From: Aminobacter sp. HY435
GTDB taxonomy: Bacteria; Pseudomonadota; Alphaproteobacteria; Rhizobiales; Rhizobiaceae
Direction of reading: 5' to 3'
Assembly (NCBI RefSeq): GCF_027568395.1
Contig: NZ_JANKZL010000005.1
Coordinates: forward strand, 370,690 to 434,689
DNA: 64,000 bases
Part shown: piece after piece, positions 36,381-45,003 of the stretch
Layout of the letters: each line of letters starts with the position of its first letter
How positions within the stretch are numbered: the stretch's first letter is position 1
Program-made: the position numbers and the translations under genes
Notes under the pieces: generated by a model
The model's database searches: none
What the model was told of the DNA's origin: nothing
What the model saw: only the letters and a program-made list of their open reading frames with translations

Positions 36381-37751
36381 GTGGGAAGCGCATTGAATAC
36401 GGCATCGGACATCAAGCGCATCGCCACCTTTGACGTCACCAACCGTTCGGTTCTGGCGATTGCCGTGCCGATGACGCTGGCCTATCTGACCACGCCGCTG
36501 ATTGGCATCGTGGGCACAGGCGTGGTCGGCCAGTTCGGCGATGCCGCGCTGCTGGGCGGACTCGCCGCGGGCGCCGTCGCCTTCGACGTTGTCTTCACCA
36601 GCTTCAACTTCCTGCGTGCCGGTACGACGGCGCTTGTGGCGCAATCGTTTGGCCGCAACGACGCAGCAGAGCAGCAGGCAATCTTCTGGCGCGCCGTCAT
36701 CATCGCCGTCGTCGCCGGTATCCTGCTGGCGCTTGCCGCGCCTCTTATCTCGCAAGCCGGTCAGTGGTTTGTCGCGGCCGAGCCGCGGGTCAACGCAACG
36801 CTCGACGCCTATGTGCGCATCCGCATGCTGGGCGCCCCGTTCGCGCTGATCAACTACGCCATCCTCGGCTACGTGCTGGGGCGCGGCGAAGGCAGTTTCG
36901 GGCTGATGCTCCAGGTCACGCTCAACGGCGTCAACATCGTCTTGTCGATCCTGTTTGGCTTGCACTTTGGCTGGGCTGTCGAGGGCATCGCCTGGGCTGC
37001 GGTCGCCGGCGAGACCGCGGCGACGTTCGTCGGGCTCAGCGTGCTGGCGCGGCGTTTCGCCAAGGGTCCGCGTATTTCCCGCGCCAGCATTCTCGACGCG
37101 CAGGCGTTCCGCAGCATGTTCAGTCTCAACCGGGACATCATGATCCGCTCATTCGCGCTGCTTGCCGCGTTTGCGCTGTTCACGCGCCAGGGCGCGCAGT
37201 TCGGCACGGTGACGCTTGCCGCCAACGCGGTGCTGATGAATTTCTTCCTGGTCGCGAGCTTCTTCCTCGACGGTTTCGCGACTGCGGCCGAACAGCTTGC
37301 GGGCAGGGCGGTCGGCGCGCGCTACGAGCCCGCGTTCCGCAAGGCGATCCGCCTGTGCGCCGTCTGGGGCTTTGCCATGGCCGGGACGATGACGGTGCTG
37401 CTCTGGCTGTTCGGCGAGGACCTCGTCTGGCTGATTGCGGCCGCTCCGGAGGTGCGGGCGGTGGCGATGTCGTTCCTGCCGTGGGCCGCGTTCACCGCGC
37501 TGAGCGGCGTACTGGCCTTCCAGATGGATGGCGTGTTCATCGGTGCGGCCTGGTCGCGTGACATGCGCAACATGATGCTGCTGTCGCTCGCCATCTTCGT
37601 CGCGGCGCAGCTGACCTTGGCGCCGGTTTTCGGCAATCACGGCCTGTGGGCGGCGCTGCACCTGTTCCTGATTGCCCGTGGCCTCTGCCTGCTGGCAAAG
37701 CTGAAGCCGCGGGCGCGAGCGACTTTTCAGAGCGGGGCGGCGGCCCACTGA
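36381..37751 (+). CDS. MATE family efflux transporter (DinF-like)
   Basis: 456 residues from GTG 36381; TTG 36393 is an alternative. About 12 membrane helices are seen, with the MATE pseudo-repeat: LIGIVGTGVVGQFGDAALLGG near 35-55 and NAVLMNFFLVASFFLDGFATAAEQLAG near 280-305, the DinF-branch wording. MATE pumps export drugs or metabolites in exchange for H+ or Na+. The 3' end overlaps the pyrD 3' end by 25 bases tail to tail. Substrate is unknown. Confidence 0.86.
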   Translation: MGSALNTASDIKRIATFDVTNRSVLAIAVPMTLAYLTTPLIGIVGTGVVGQFGDAALLGGLAAGAVAFDVVFTSFNFLRAGTTALVAQSFGRNDAAEQQAIFWRAVIIAVVAGILLALAAPLISQAGQWFVAAEPRVNATLDAYVRIRMLGAPFALINYAILGYVLGRGEGSFGLMLQVTLNGVNIVLSILFGLHFGWAVEGIAWAAVAGETAATFVGLSVLARRFAKGPRISRASILDAQAFRSMFSLNRDIMIRSFALLAAFALFTRQGAQFGTVTLAANAVLMNFFLVASFFLDGFATAAEQLAGRAVGARYEPAFRKAIRLCAVWGFAMAGTMTVLLWLFGEDLVWLIAAAPEVRAVAMSFLPWAAFTALSGVLAFQMDGVFIGAAWSRDMRNMMLLSLAIFVAAQLTLAPVFGNHGLWAALHLFLIARGLCLLAKLKPRARATFQSGAAAH

Positions 37752-38803
37752 TCGAGCTTGCTGTCGCGCAGCTCGGAGATGTTCCTCAGGCCCTTGCTGG
37801 CAGCGTGTTCGGACATGCCTCGCACTATCCTTGCCGGCAGCGAGGGGCCGGCATAGACCATGCCGGTGTAAAGCTGCACGAGATCGGCGCCGGCGCGGAT
37901 CTTCTCAAGTGCGGTCTCGGTCGAGTCGACGCCACCGACGCCGATGATGGCGGCCTGCGGCCCAAGCAGCTTGCGCATGCGCGCCAGCACCGCCGTCGAG
38001 CGCGCAAACAGCGGCTTGCCCGACAGGCCGCCGGTTTCGCCGGTGTGAGCAGGGCTGCGCAGCGTCGGCCGCGTGATGGTGGTGTTGGAAACGATGACGC
38101 CGTCGATCTCCTTCTCGATGACCTCCGCTGCGATGTCGGCAAGTTCAGCCTCGTGCAGGTCGGGCGCGATCTTGAGGAAGATCGGCACCGGGTGGCCTGC
38201 TTCGGCGCGGGCGATCATGACGCTGGCCAGCAGCCCGGCCAACTGCTCGCGCGCCTGCATGTTGCGCAGGCCCGGCGTGTTGGGCGAGGAGATGTTGACC
38301 GTCAGATAAGAGGCATGGCGGGCGAAGCGCTTCACGCCGCGCACGTAGTCGGCGATGCGGTTGCTGCTGTCCTTGTTGGCGCCGATGTTGACGCCGACGA
38401 TGCCCGGCCGGCCGGCGCGCGCCGAAAGGCGCTTCTCGCAGGCATCGTGCCCCTCATTGTTGAAGCCTAGCCGATTGATGACGGCGTCGTCCTCGACGAG
38501 GCGGAAGATGCGCGGCTTGGGATTGCCGGCCTGCGGCAGCGGCGTGACTGTGCCGATCTCGGCGAAGCCGAAGCCGAGCCCCAGCAATGCGTCTGGCACT
38601 TCGCCATTCTTGTCGTAGCCGGCGGCCATGCCGAGCGGATTGGGGAAGTCGAGACCTGCAACCTTGACGTTGAGCCGGGCGTCGCGGGGGGCGCGTCCAC
38701 CGACCGGCAGGCCGCAATGCAGGGCCTTGATCGACAGGCCGTGCGCGGCTTCCGCGTCGAACGAAAACAACAGCTGACGGCCCAGACGGTCGAAAATGCT
38801 CAT
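37727..38803 (-). CDS. pyrD: Dihydroorotate dehydrogenase (quinone), class 2
   Basis: 358 residues. The N-terminal helical membrane-association extension (residues 1-45) marks class 2. FMN/orotate segments follow: NPLGMAAGYDKNGEV near 55-69, NRLGFNNEGHDAC near 110, VNISSPNTPGLR near 170-181 with the class 2 catalytic serine, and IGVGGVDSTETALEKIRAGADLVQLYTG near 300. It oxidises dihydroorotate with quinone in pyrimidine synthesis. Its start overlaps the stop of the DUF952 gene (ATGA), a coupled pair. Confidence 0.95.
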   Translation of the reverse strand: MSIFDRLGRQLLFSFDAEAAHGLSIKALHCGLPVGGRAPRDARLNVKVAGLDFPNPLGMAAGYDKNGEVPDALLGLGFGFAEIGTVTPLPQAGNPKPRIFRLVEDDAVINRLGFNNEGHDACEKRLSARAGRPGIVGVNIGANKDSSNRIADYVRGVKRFARHASYLTVNISSPNTPGLRNMQAREQLAGLLASVMIARAEAGHPVPIFLKIAPDLHEAELADIAAEVIEKEIDGVIVSNTTITRPTLRSPAHTGETGGLSGKPLFARSTAVLARMRKLLGPQAAIIGVGGVDSTETALEKIRAGADLVQLYTGMVYAGPSLPARIVRGMSEHAASKGLRNISELRDSKLDQWAAAPL

Positions 38804-39150
38804 GCCTGGTCAAGCTCCGGGAAGTCGTGGCTGCCATCGGCCTTCAGCGGCAAGGCGCGGACCCATTTTGCGGCGGTGGTTTGCAGCGGTGCGTAGAGAT
38901 GCGGAAACAATGCCCCGCCACGCGAAACCTCATACTTGAGCGCATTGCCGAGTTGGTCGCCATCGATCGCGACCAGCAGCAGATTGTCCTGCCCGGCGAA
39001 GTGCCTGGCGGCGGTTTCGACCACCTGTTCGGCGCTCGAGAAATGAATGAAGCCGTCGGCGAGATCGACCGGCGCGCCCAAGAAGACGCCAGTGCGCTCG
39101 GCCTCGCGCCACATCGGCTCAGGGCAGATCTTGTAGATGGTTTTCGTCAT
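38800..39150 (-). CDS. DUF952 domain protein
   Basis: 116 residues from ATG 39150 (the open frame is longer, but MTKTIYKICPEPMW is the family start). The single DUF952 domain shows ADGFIHFSSAEQVVETAARHFAG and the FPHLYAPLQTTAAKWVRAL end. The fold relates to ADP-ribosyltransferase-like glutathione-S-transferase-size domains, but no activity is established. The stop overlaps the pyrD start, so it is always made with PyrD. Confidence 0.85.
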   Translation of the reverse strand: MTKTIYKICPEPMWREAERTGVFLGAPVDLADGFIHFSSAEQVVETAARHFAGQDNLLLVAIDGDQLGNALKYEVSRGGALFPHLYAPLQTTAAKWVRALPLKADGSHDFPELDQA

Positions 39151-39262
39151 ATCCGCGCTATAGGCTGAAAGCATCATGCGGGGAAGGGTCGAGCGGCTTG
39201 TCCCACCGCAATTTGGGCCCATTGCGGCGCGACAATTGCGCCGTCCGTGAATGGAGAAAACC

Positions 39263-39700
39263 ATGCGTCGCGCTGCTTTGATGTTCGTTCCACTGATTGT
39301 CGGCCTCGGCGCCGCACAGGCGTCTGCCGCCGAGGCGCAACGCTACCAGATGGAGAAGACCGACAAGGGTTATGTGCGCATGGATACGCAGACCGGCGAG
39401 ATGTCCATTTGCGAAGAGCGCAGCGGCCAGCTGGTCTGCAAGCTCGCCGCCGACGAACGCTCGGCGCTGCAGGACGAGATCGGTCGCCTGCAAGGAGAAA
39501 TCAAGGCTATCGAGGGCCGCGTCGTGAAGCTGGAAGGCTCGATTTCGCAGAAGCTGGAATCGACGCTGCCGACCGAGGAGGAGTTCGAAAAGACGATGGG
39601 CTACATGGAGCGCTTCTTCCGCAGCTTCATGGGCATCGTCAAGGACTTCGAGAAGGAAGACAAGGCAAACCAGCCGGAGCCCGCGCCGAACAAGACCTGA
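39263..39700 (+). CDS. Small secreted protein of unknown function
   Basis: 145 residues from ATG 39263, which has GGAG 7 bases upstream; ATG 39251 lies on top of that site. A signal peptide (MRRAALMFVPLIVGLGAAQA) is cleaved near ASAAEA. The mature protein has a short beta-rich part with two cysteines (CEERSGQLVCK) and then a long charged helix likely to form a coiled coil (about residues 65-105), ending Pro-rich. I do not recognise a named family. It faces away from the DUF952 gene. Confidence 0.7.
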   Translation: MRRAALMFVPLIVGLGAAQASAAEAQRYQMEKTDKGYVRMDTQTGEMSICEERSGQLVCKLAADERSALQDEIGRLQGEIKAIEGRVVKLEGSISQKLESTLPTEEEFEKTMGYMERFFRSFMGIVKDFEKEDKANQPEPAPNKT

Positions 39701-39859
39701 GCCCGTCAATTGGCCCCTTCGCGCCCGAAAAATTGAGCATGACCGACCCCGATGGTGGCCAATTCGTCTTTAGCTGCTTGAAATGCCGGCACCGGGCCGC
39801 ATAATCGCGCCCGACGATCCGAGGCGCCCAGAACGGTCGGGATCATCGGGAGGGACATA

Positions 39860-40513
39860 TTGCCAGGCCACAAGTTCGTCATCGCGGACGACCATCCGCT
39901 TTTCCGCGGAGCTCTCAAGCAGGCCATCGCCGGTTTGGCCGATGTGTCGAGCGTGCTCGAGGCCGGCGACTTTGAAAGCGTCAAGGCGATCGTCGGCGCA
40001 CATGACGACCTCGACATCGTCCTGCTCGACCTGTCGATGCCGGGCGCAAGCGGCCTGTCTGGCCTGATCTCGTTGCGTGGCGTCCATGCCACCGTGCCGG
40101 TGGTCATCATTTCCGCCCATGACGACCCGGAGACCATCCGGCGCGCGCTCGAACTGGGCGCATCGGGCTTCATCTCGAAGTCGGCCAGCATGGATGACAT
40201 CCGCCGCGCCATCGAAGCCGTGCTGTCGGGCGAAATCTCGGCCCCCGGCGACATCGACCTTGGCGTCGAGCGCGACCCGGAAATATCCGACCTCATCAAG
40301 CGTTTGCAATCGCTGACACCGCAACAGACGCGGGTACTTGGCATGCTGGCCGAGGGACTGCTCAACAAGCAGATCGCCTACGAACTCGGCGTGTCTGAGG
40401 CGACGATCAAGGCCCATGTCTCGGCCATCCTGCAGAAACTCGGCGTCGACAGCCGCACCCAGGCGGTCATTCTGCTTTCGAAGATCGGCGGCGAGCCGCG
40501 TCCGGCGACCTAG
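39860..40513 (+). CDS. NarL/FixJ (LuxR-type) response regulator
   Basis: 217 residues from TTG 39860 with GGGAGGG upstream. The receiver domain is about residues 1-120: acidic pocket ADDHP at 9-13, phospho-acceptor Asp57 in VLLDLSMPG, ISAHDD near 90, and Lys109 region FISKSAS. The LuxR-type HTH covers about 150-210 (LTPQQTRVLGMLAEGLLNKQIAYELGVSEATIKAHVSAIL, split here by its two helices). It activates transcription when phosphorylated. It converges with the large hybrid kinase at 40637-44131, its likely partner, as in NahK/ErcS-type pairs. Confidence 0.88.
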   Translation: MPGHKFVIADDHPLFRGALKQAIAGLADVSSVLEAGDFESVKAIVGAHDDLDIVLLDLSMPGASGLSGLISLRGVHATVPVVIISAHDDPETIRRALELGASGFISKSASMDDIRRAIEAVLSGEISAPGDIDLGVERDPEISDLIKRLQSLTPQQTRVLGMLAEGLLNKQIAYELGVSEATIKAHVSAILQKLGVDSRTQAVILLSKIGGEPRPAT

Positions 40514-40515
40514 CG

Positions 40516-40616
40516 CATCGGCCCGAAAATCGGACCTGATTTTCGGAAAGCACGATACGCCAACTCAGTGAGTTAGAGTGTCCTTTTTGCGTCCATTCGG
40601 ACGCACGGCGCTCTAG
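40516..40616. repeat. Rhizobial intergenic palindrome pair
   Basis: Two palindromes fill the gap between the convergent regulator and kinase genes: CCGAAAATC/GATTTTCGG at 40523-40546 and TGCGTCC/GGACGCA at 40588-40605. The outer AGAGTGTCC and GCGCTCT sequences are themselves partly complementary. I recognise both halves as dispersed repeats of Mesorhizobium-type genomes. The T-run lies before, not after, the second hairpin, so it is not a standard terminator in the plus direction. Confidence 0.7.
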
Positions 40617-40636
40617 TTGCGTTTCGGCGGGTATAT

Positions 40637-43600
40637 CTATTCCGCCGCATGCGCCATGCGTCGCATCCGGTTCATCATCGAGCGTAGCACCGCGGGCTTC
40701 AGCGGCTTGTTGAGCACCGCGACATCCATCGCATCGGCGGCCGCACGCACTTCGTTGGAGCGGTCGGCGGTAATCAGCACCGCCGGCGTTGACTCGCCGT
40801 AGACGTTGCGCAACGACTTGATCACGTCGAGCCCGTTCTCGCCGTCGAGATGGTAGTCGGCGAGGATGATCTCCGGCGTGGCCGTCTCGTTGCTATCGGC
40901 CATGAATGCCGCAGAGCCTGAGTAGGTGCGGACCACGCAGCCCCAGCCTTCGAGCAGCAGGCGCATGCCCTCCAGGATGCGGGCGTCGTTGTCGATACAG
41001 ATCACGCCGAGCCCGTCGAGGACGGCGCCTGCCTGTACGCGCGGGCGGGAGGTGGTCGCAGCCGGCAGCTCGGACGCCGTCGTCACCGGCAGGATCACCG
41101 AGAAGCGCGTGCCCTTGTTCTTCTCCGAGCGAATGCCGATCTCGAGCCGTAGCACGCGGGCAATGCGGTCGACGATCGACAGGCCCAGCCCCAGGCCCTC
41201 GGCCTCGCGCATGCCGTCGTCAAGGCGCGTGAACTCGTTGAACACCGTGCCCAGCTTGTCCGGCGCTATGCCGATACCGGTGTCGATGACCTGGATTTCA
41301 ACGAGCTCGCCGCGTCGCCTCACGCCGACAAGGATGCGTCCGTTGCGCGTGTATTTGATCGCGTTGGAAACGAGGTTCTGGATCAGCCGGCGGAACAGGT
41401 TGCGGTCGGTGTTGACCGCCAGGGTCGATGGCACGATGACGAGGTCGAGGTTCTTGGCCTTGGCCAGCGGCAGGAAGTCGGTGCCGATCTGCCGCAGCAG
41501 CCCGTCCAGCCGGAACACGGTTTCCGCGGGCTTCATCGCCCCGGCGTCGAGCCGGGAGATGTCGAGCACCGCGCCCAGGATGGTCTCGACCGATTCGAGC
41601 GACGACTCGATGTTGCGCGCCGCCTGGCCGGCATTGCCCTTGCCGCTCTTTTCGATCAGCGACGAGCAGTACAGCCGGGCAGCGTTGAGCGGCTGCAGGA
41701 TGTCATGGCCGGCGGCAGCGAGGAAGCGCGTCTTGCCGAGATTGGCCTCCTCGGCAAACATCTGCGCCTGCGCCAGCTCCTCGTTGACCCGCGTCAGCTC
41801 GGCGGTGCGGTTCTTGACCCGCTGCTCCAGCGACTCATTGGCCCGCTTCAGCGCCAGGTCGGCAGCGACGCTCGCCGAAATGTCGGTGTAGGTGGCGACG
41901 ACGCCACCATCGGGCATCGGATTGGAGCGCATCTCGATGATGCGCCCGCTGGTCAGGAGCTCGATCTGCCAGGGGCCGCCAAAACTCGTCAGGCGATCGA
42001 GAGTGGTCAACCGCGAGGCCTGCTTGATGTCCCCGCGCGCCACCAGATAGGCCAGCACCCTGTCGATGGAGACGCCGACCTGGCCCATGTCGTCGGGCAG
42101 GTTGAACAGCAAGCGATATTGGCGGTTCCAGCAGATCAGCCGGAAATCCTGGTCGAAGACGGTGATGCCCTGTTCCATCTGGTCGAGCGCGATCTGCAAG
42201 AGGTCGCGATTGTGCTGCAGCGCCTCGGTTGCGTCGTCGAGCAGCCTGAACGTGTCCTTGGTCGAGTTGTCGCCGCGCTTGAACAGCAAGGACAGGACCA
42301 GCCGGGCCGAGGACGAGCCGACGGCGCTTGCCAGCAATTGCTCGGAAAAGCGGATGACGTCCATGCCCGCTTGTTCGTTGCCGACGAGCTTGCTGCCGCT
42401 GTCTTTTTCGAAGGTCTGGAAGGAGCGTTCCGTGCGCTCGACGCCCAGGTAGCGCGAAATCGTGTCCTTGAGGTCGTTGACCGTGATCGCCGTGCGGAAG
42501 CGGCGAAGCGACGGCATCGGGCTGGCGTCTCGGGGCACGAAGATCGACGCCTGGATACGTTCAAGCGGCACCGAAGCGCGCGACAGCGAGCCGAACACCA
42601 AGAACAGCGTGTTGATGGCCAGGCTCCACAGCACGCCATGGGTCAGCGGCTCGGCTGCCGTGCCGAACAATGCCTGCGGCCGCAGGGCGTCGATGCCGAA
42701 CAGGCCATTGGCCAGGATGGCGGTGTCGGGTGCAGCGAGCGACGGCAACATCAGCGTGTAGCCCCAAACCACAATGCCGGCGGTCATGCCAAGCGCAGCA
42801 CCGCGTGCGTTGGCGCGACGCCAGATCAACCCGCCGATGAAGGCCGGGGCAAACTGGGCGATGGCGGCGAACGACATCAGGCCGATCGAAGCCAGGCGGG
42901 CGTTGTTGGTGCTCTCGCGATAGTAGAGGAAGGCGACGAACAGGATGACGAAGATCGAGGCGCGGCGGACATTCAGGATGATCGTTGACCAGTCTTCGGT
43001 GTCGCCGGACTTGGTCTTGACCAGCCGGCGCACGAAAATCGGGATGACGAGGTCGTTGGAGACCATGATCGACAGCGCAACGCTCTCGACGATGACCATC
43101 GCGGTCGCCGCCGACAGGCCGCCGATGAAGGCGACCATGGCAAGGGTGTTGTGGCCCTTCAGCAAGGGCAGCGACAGCACGTAGAGGTCGCTCGAGGTCG
43201 CGGAGCCGACAATCGCCAGGCCGGCGAAGGCGATCGGCAGCACAAACAGGTTGATGGCCACCAGATAGGCGGGAAACACCCAGGTTGCAGTGCGCAATTC
43301 GCTTTCGCTGCGGTTCTCGACGATCATCACGTAGAACTGGCGCGGCAGCATGACGATGGCGAAGCCGCTGATCGAGGTCACCACCAGCCAGGTGCCGAGC
43401 GATGTGCCGTAGCCCATCGCGTCGCCGACGGCGGGGTTGGCTGCGAAGCTTTCGAACATCGCCGCCGGACTGTCGAAAAGGATGAAGGTGACCAAAAGGC
43501 CGATGGCGAGGAAGGCGACCAGCTTGACGATGGATTCGACGGCGACCGCGAGAACCAGTCCGTTCTGGTGCTCGGTGGCGTCGGCGTGGCGGGTTCCGAA

Positions 43601-44131
43601 CAGCGTTGCAAACAGCGCCAGAAGCATTGCCACGATCAGCGAGATGTCGCTGATGAACGGGTCGAACGACGGTTGCGAGCCGGTGTAGTGCTCGACCATC
43701 AGGCTGACCGAGCCGGAGATCGCCTTGAGCTGGAGTGCGATGTAGGGGATGGCGCCGACGGTCGCGATCAGCGTGGCAATCGAAGCGACGGCGAAGCTCT
43801 TGCCATAGCGTGCGCCGAGGAAGTCGGCGATCGAGGTGATCTTTTCGGCCTTGGCGAGCTTGATGATGCGCGAAAGCAGCGGAAAGCCGAACATGAACAC
43901 CAGCACCGGGCCGATGTAGATGGCGAGGAATTCGAGCCCGCGCTCGGAGGCGAGTCCCACCGAGCCGAAGAACGTCCACGAGGTGCAGTAGATGGCGAGG
44001 CTGAGCGCATAGATGAAGGGGCGCGGGCGTCCCGGCGCCCAGCTCGCGGCTCGGCGGTCGCCGATGCTCGCGATCGCGAACAGCAGCGTGACATAGGCTA
44101 TGGCGATGAGGACGATGGCCAAGCCCTGCAC
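40637..44131 (-). CDS. Hybrid sensor kinase with Na+/solute-symporter (SSF) sensor domain (NahK/ErcS/CbrA-like)
   Basis: 1164 residues from GTG 44131, with GGGAGA upstream. Residues about 1-500 contain roughly 13 membrane helices of the sodium:solute symporter fold (YIGPVLVFMFGFPL, ITSIADFLGARYGKS, SLGTWLVVTSISGFAIVMLPRQFYV in pieces). A linker and PAS domain follow at about 640-770 (DQMEQGITVFDQDFRLICWN). The HisKA site is His809 in AAAGHDILQPLN, and the HATPase has NLVSNAIKYT and GLGLGLSIVDRI. A C-terminal receiver has Asp1092 in LADYHLDG. Such proteins couple transport or binding of a solute to phosphorelay. The solute is unknown. The NarL-type regulator downstream is the likely output. 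Confidence 0.9.
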   Translation of the reverse strand: MQGLAIVLIAIAYVTLLFAIASIGDRRAASWAPGRPRPFIYALSLAIYCTSWTFFGSVGLASERGLEFLAIYIGPVLVFMFGFPLLSRIIKLAKAEKITSIADFLGARYGKSFAVASIATLIATVGAIPYIALQLKAISGSVSLMVEHYTGSQPSFDPFISDISLIVAMLLALFATLFGTRHADATEHQNGLVLAVAVESIVKLVAFLAIGLLVTFILFDSPAAMFESFAANPAVGDAMGYGTSLGTWLVVTSISGFAIVMLPRQFYVMIVENRSESELRTATWVFPAYLVAINLFVLPIAFAGLAIVGSATSSDLYVLSLPLLKGHNTLAMVAFIGGLSAATAMVIVESVALSIMVSNDLVIPIFVRRLVKTKSGDTEDWSTIILNVRRASIFVILFVAFLYYRESTNNARLASIGLMSFAAIAQFAPAFIGGLIWRRANARGAALGMTAGIVVWGYTLMLPSLAAPDTAILANGLFGIDALRPQALFGTAAEPLTHGVLWSLAINTLFLVFGSLSRASVPLERIQASIFVPRDASPMPSLRRFRTAITVNDLKDTISRYLGVERTERSFQTFEKDSGSKLVGNEQAGMDVIRFSEQLLASAVGSSSARLVLSLLFKRGDNSTKDTFRLLDDATEALQHNRDLLQIALDQMEQGITVFDQDFRLICWNRQYRLLFNLPDDMGQVGVSIDRVLAYLVARGDIKQASRLTTLDRLTSFGGPWQIELLTSGRIIEMRSNPMPDGGVVATYTDISASVAADLALKRANESLEQRVKNRTAELTRVNEELAQAQMFAEEANLGKTRFLAAAGHDILQPLNAARLYCSSLIEKSGKGNAGQAARNIESSLESVETILGAVLDISRLDAGAMKPAETVFRLDGLLRQIGTDFLPLAKAKNLDLVIVPSTLAVNTDRNLFRRLIQNLVSNAIKYTRNGRILVGVRRRGELVEIQVIDTGIGIAPDKLGTVFNEFTRLDDGMREAEGLGLGLSIVDRIARVLRLEIGIRSEKNKGTRFSVILPVTTASELPAATTSRPRVQAGAVLDGLGVICIDNDARILEGMRLLLEGWGCVVRTYSGSAAFMADSNETATPEIILADYHLDGENGLDVIKSLRNVYGESTPAVLITADRSNEVRAAADAMDVAVLNKPLKPAVLRSMMNRMRRMAHAAE

Positions 44132-44464
44132 GTTCGGTGTTCTCCCATTTGCGGGTCATGGCAAGACCCTGTCGGCTGAAGGCAATCACAGCTTCTATGC
44201 CAAGTCCATTAGCCTTGTCGCCTAGTCGGTGAACGCTGTGGGTGCGGCGATTTTCGGCGGTGATGACAGGTGCAGCCAGAGCTTTGCCACAGCGACGCCG
44301 GACGCCCGGTTGCCTGGACGCCAGCGAGGAGCTTGACGAGTTTGCGTGGGGTGTGTTGTTCGGCGCGGTTTTGTTATGGTGTGGCTGGACGGCGCAGGGA
44401 CAGACGCCGCGATTCGCGCGAGTCCAGATCGAGACCGAGTCCAGATCAAGACAAGGAGGGTTCT

Positions 44465-44887
44465 ATGCTCAAGGAATTCCAGGAGTTCATTTCCAAAGGC
44501 AATGTCATGGATCTCGCCGTTGGCGTGATCATCGGCGGTGCCTTCGGCCTGATCGTCTCCTCGATGGTAGCCGATATCATCATGCCGATTATCGGCGCTA
44601 TCTTTGGTGGGTTCGACTTCTCCAACTACTTCTGGCCGTTGTCGTCCTCGGTTACAGCTACCAACCTTGAGGAAGCCAGGAAGCAAGGCGCAGTCTTCGC
44701 CTACGGCAATTTCTTCACTGTAGTGATCAATTTCCTGATCCTTGCCTGGATCATCTTCCTTATGGTCAAGGGCGTGAATACCCTGCGCCGCAAGGTTGAG
44801 AAGCAGAAGGCAGCCGAGCCTGCCCCGCCGCCCTCAGCCGACGTGCAGCTCCTCACTGAAATCCGTGACCTGCTGGCCAAGAAGTAG
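44465..44887 (+). CDS. mscL: Large-conductance mechanosensitive channel MscL
   Basis: 140 residues from ATG 44465, preceded by AAGGAGGG. N-terminal amphipathic helix [24 protein letters not shown] (quoted in two pieces in the family: [11 protein letters not shown] and [15 protein letters not shown]), TM1, a periplasmic loop, TM2 near 75-97, and a cytoplasmic C-terminal helix ending [12 protein letters not shown]. It opens under membrane tension to release solutes in osmotic downshock. It is monocistronic with its own terminator. Confidence 0.95.
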   Translation: MLKEFQEFISKGNVMDLAVGVIIGGAFGLIVSSMVADIIMPIIGAIFGGFDFSNYFWPLSSSVTATNLEEARKQGAVFAYGNFFTVVINFLILAWIIFLMVKGVNTLRRKVEKQKAAEPAPPPSADVQLLTEIRDLLAKK

Positions 44888-44913
44888 GCTTCGCAGACGC
44901 TGGCATGTTGAAA

Positions 44914-44943
44914 AACCCCCGGCTGGCTGGACCTCCGGGGGTT
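44914..44943 (+). terminator. Intrinsic terminator after mscL
   Basis: AACCCCCGG pairs with CCGGGGGTT around a 12-base loop and is followed by CTTTC. It lies 27 bases after the mscL stop. Confidence 0.85.
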
Positions 44944-45003
44944 CTTTCATTTCAGCGGCCGCGCTAGGACTTGCATCAGACAAGCAATCAACCTGGGGTG
45001 ATC

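Noticed and set aside
36109..36405. Minus-strand frame of 98 codons between the DUF6460 and MATE genes
   Set aside because: No ribosome site and no family resemblance. I could not tell a decayed gene from non-coding DNA, so it is not called.
43151..44179. Plus-strand open frame of 342 codons opposite the hybrid kinase
   Set aside because: Gly/Asp/Arg/His-rich shadow of the membrane domain of the kinase; no motif.
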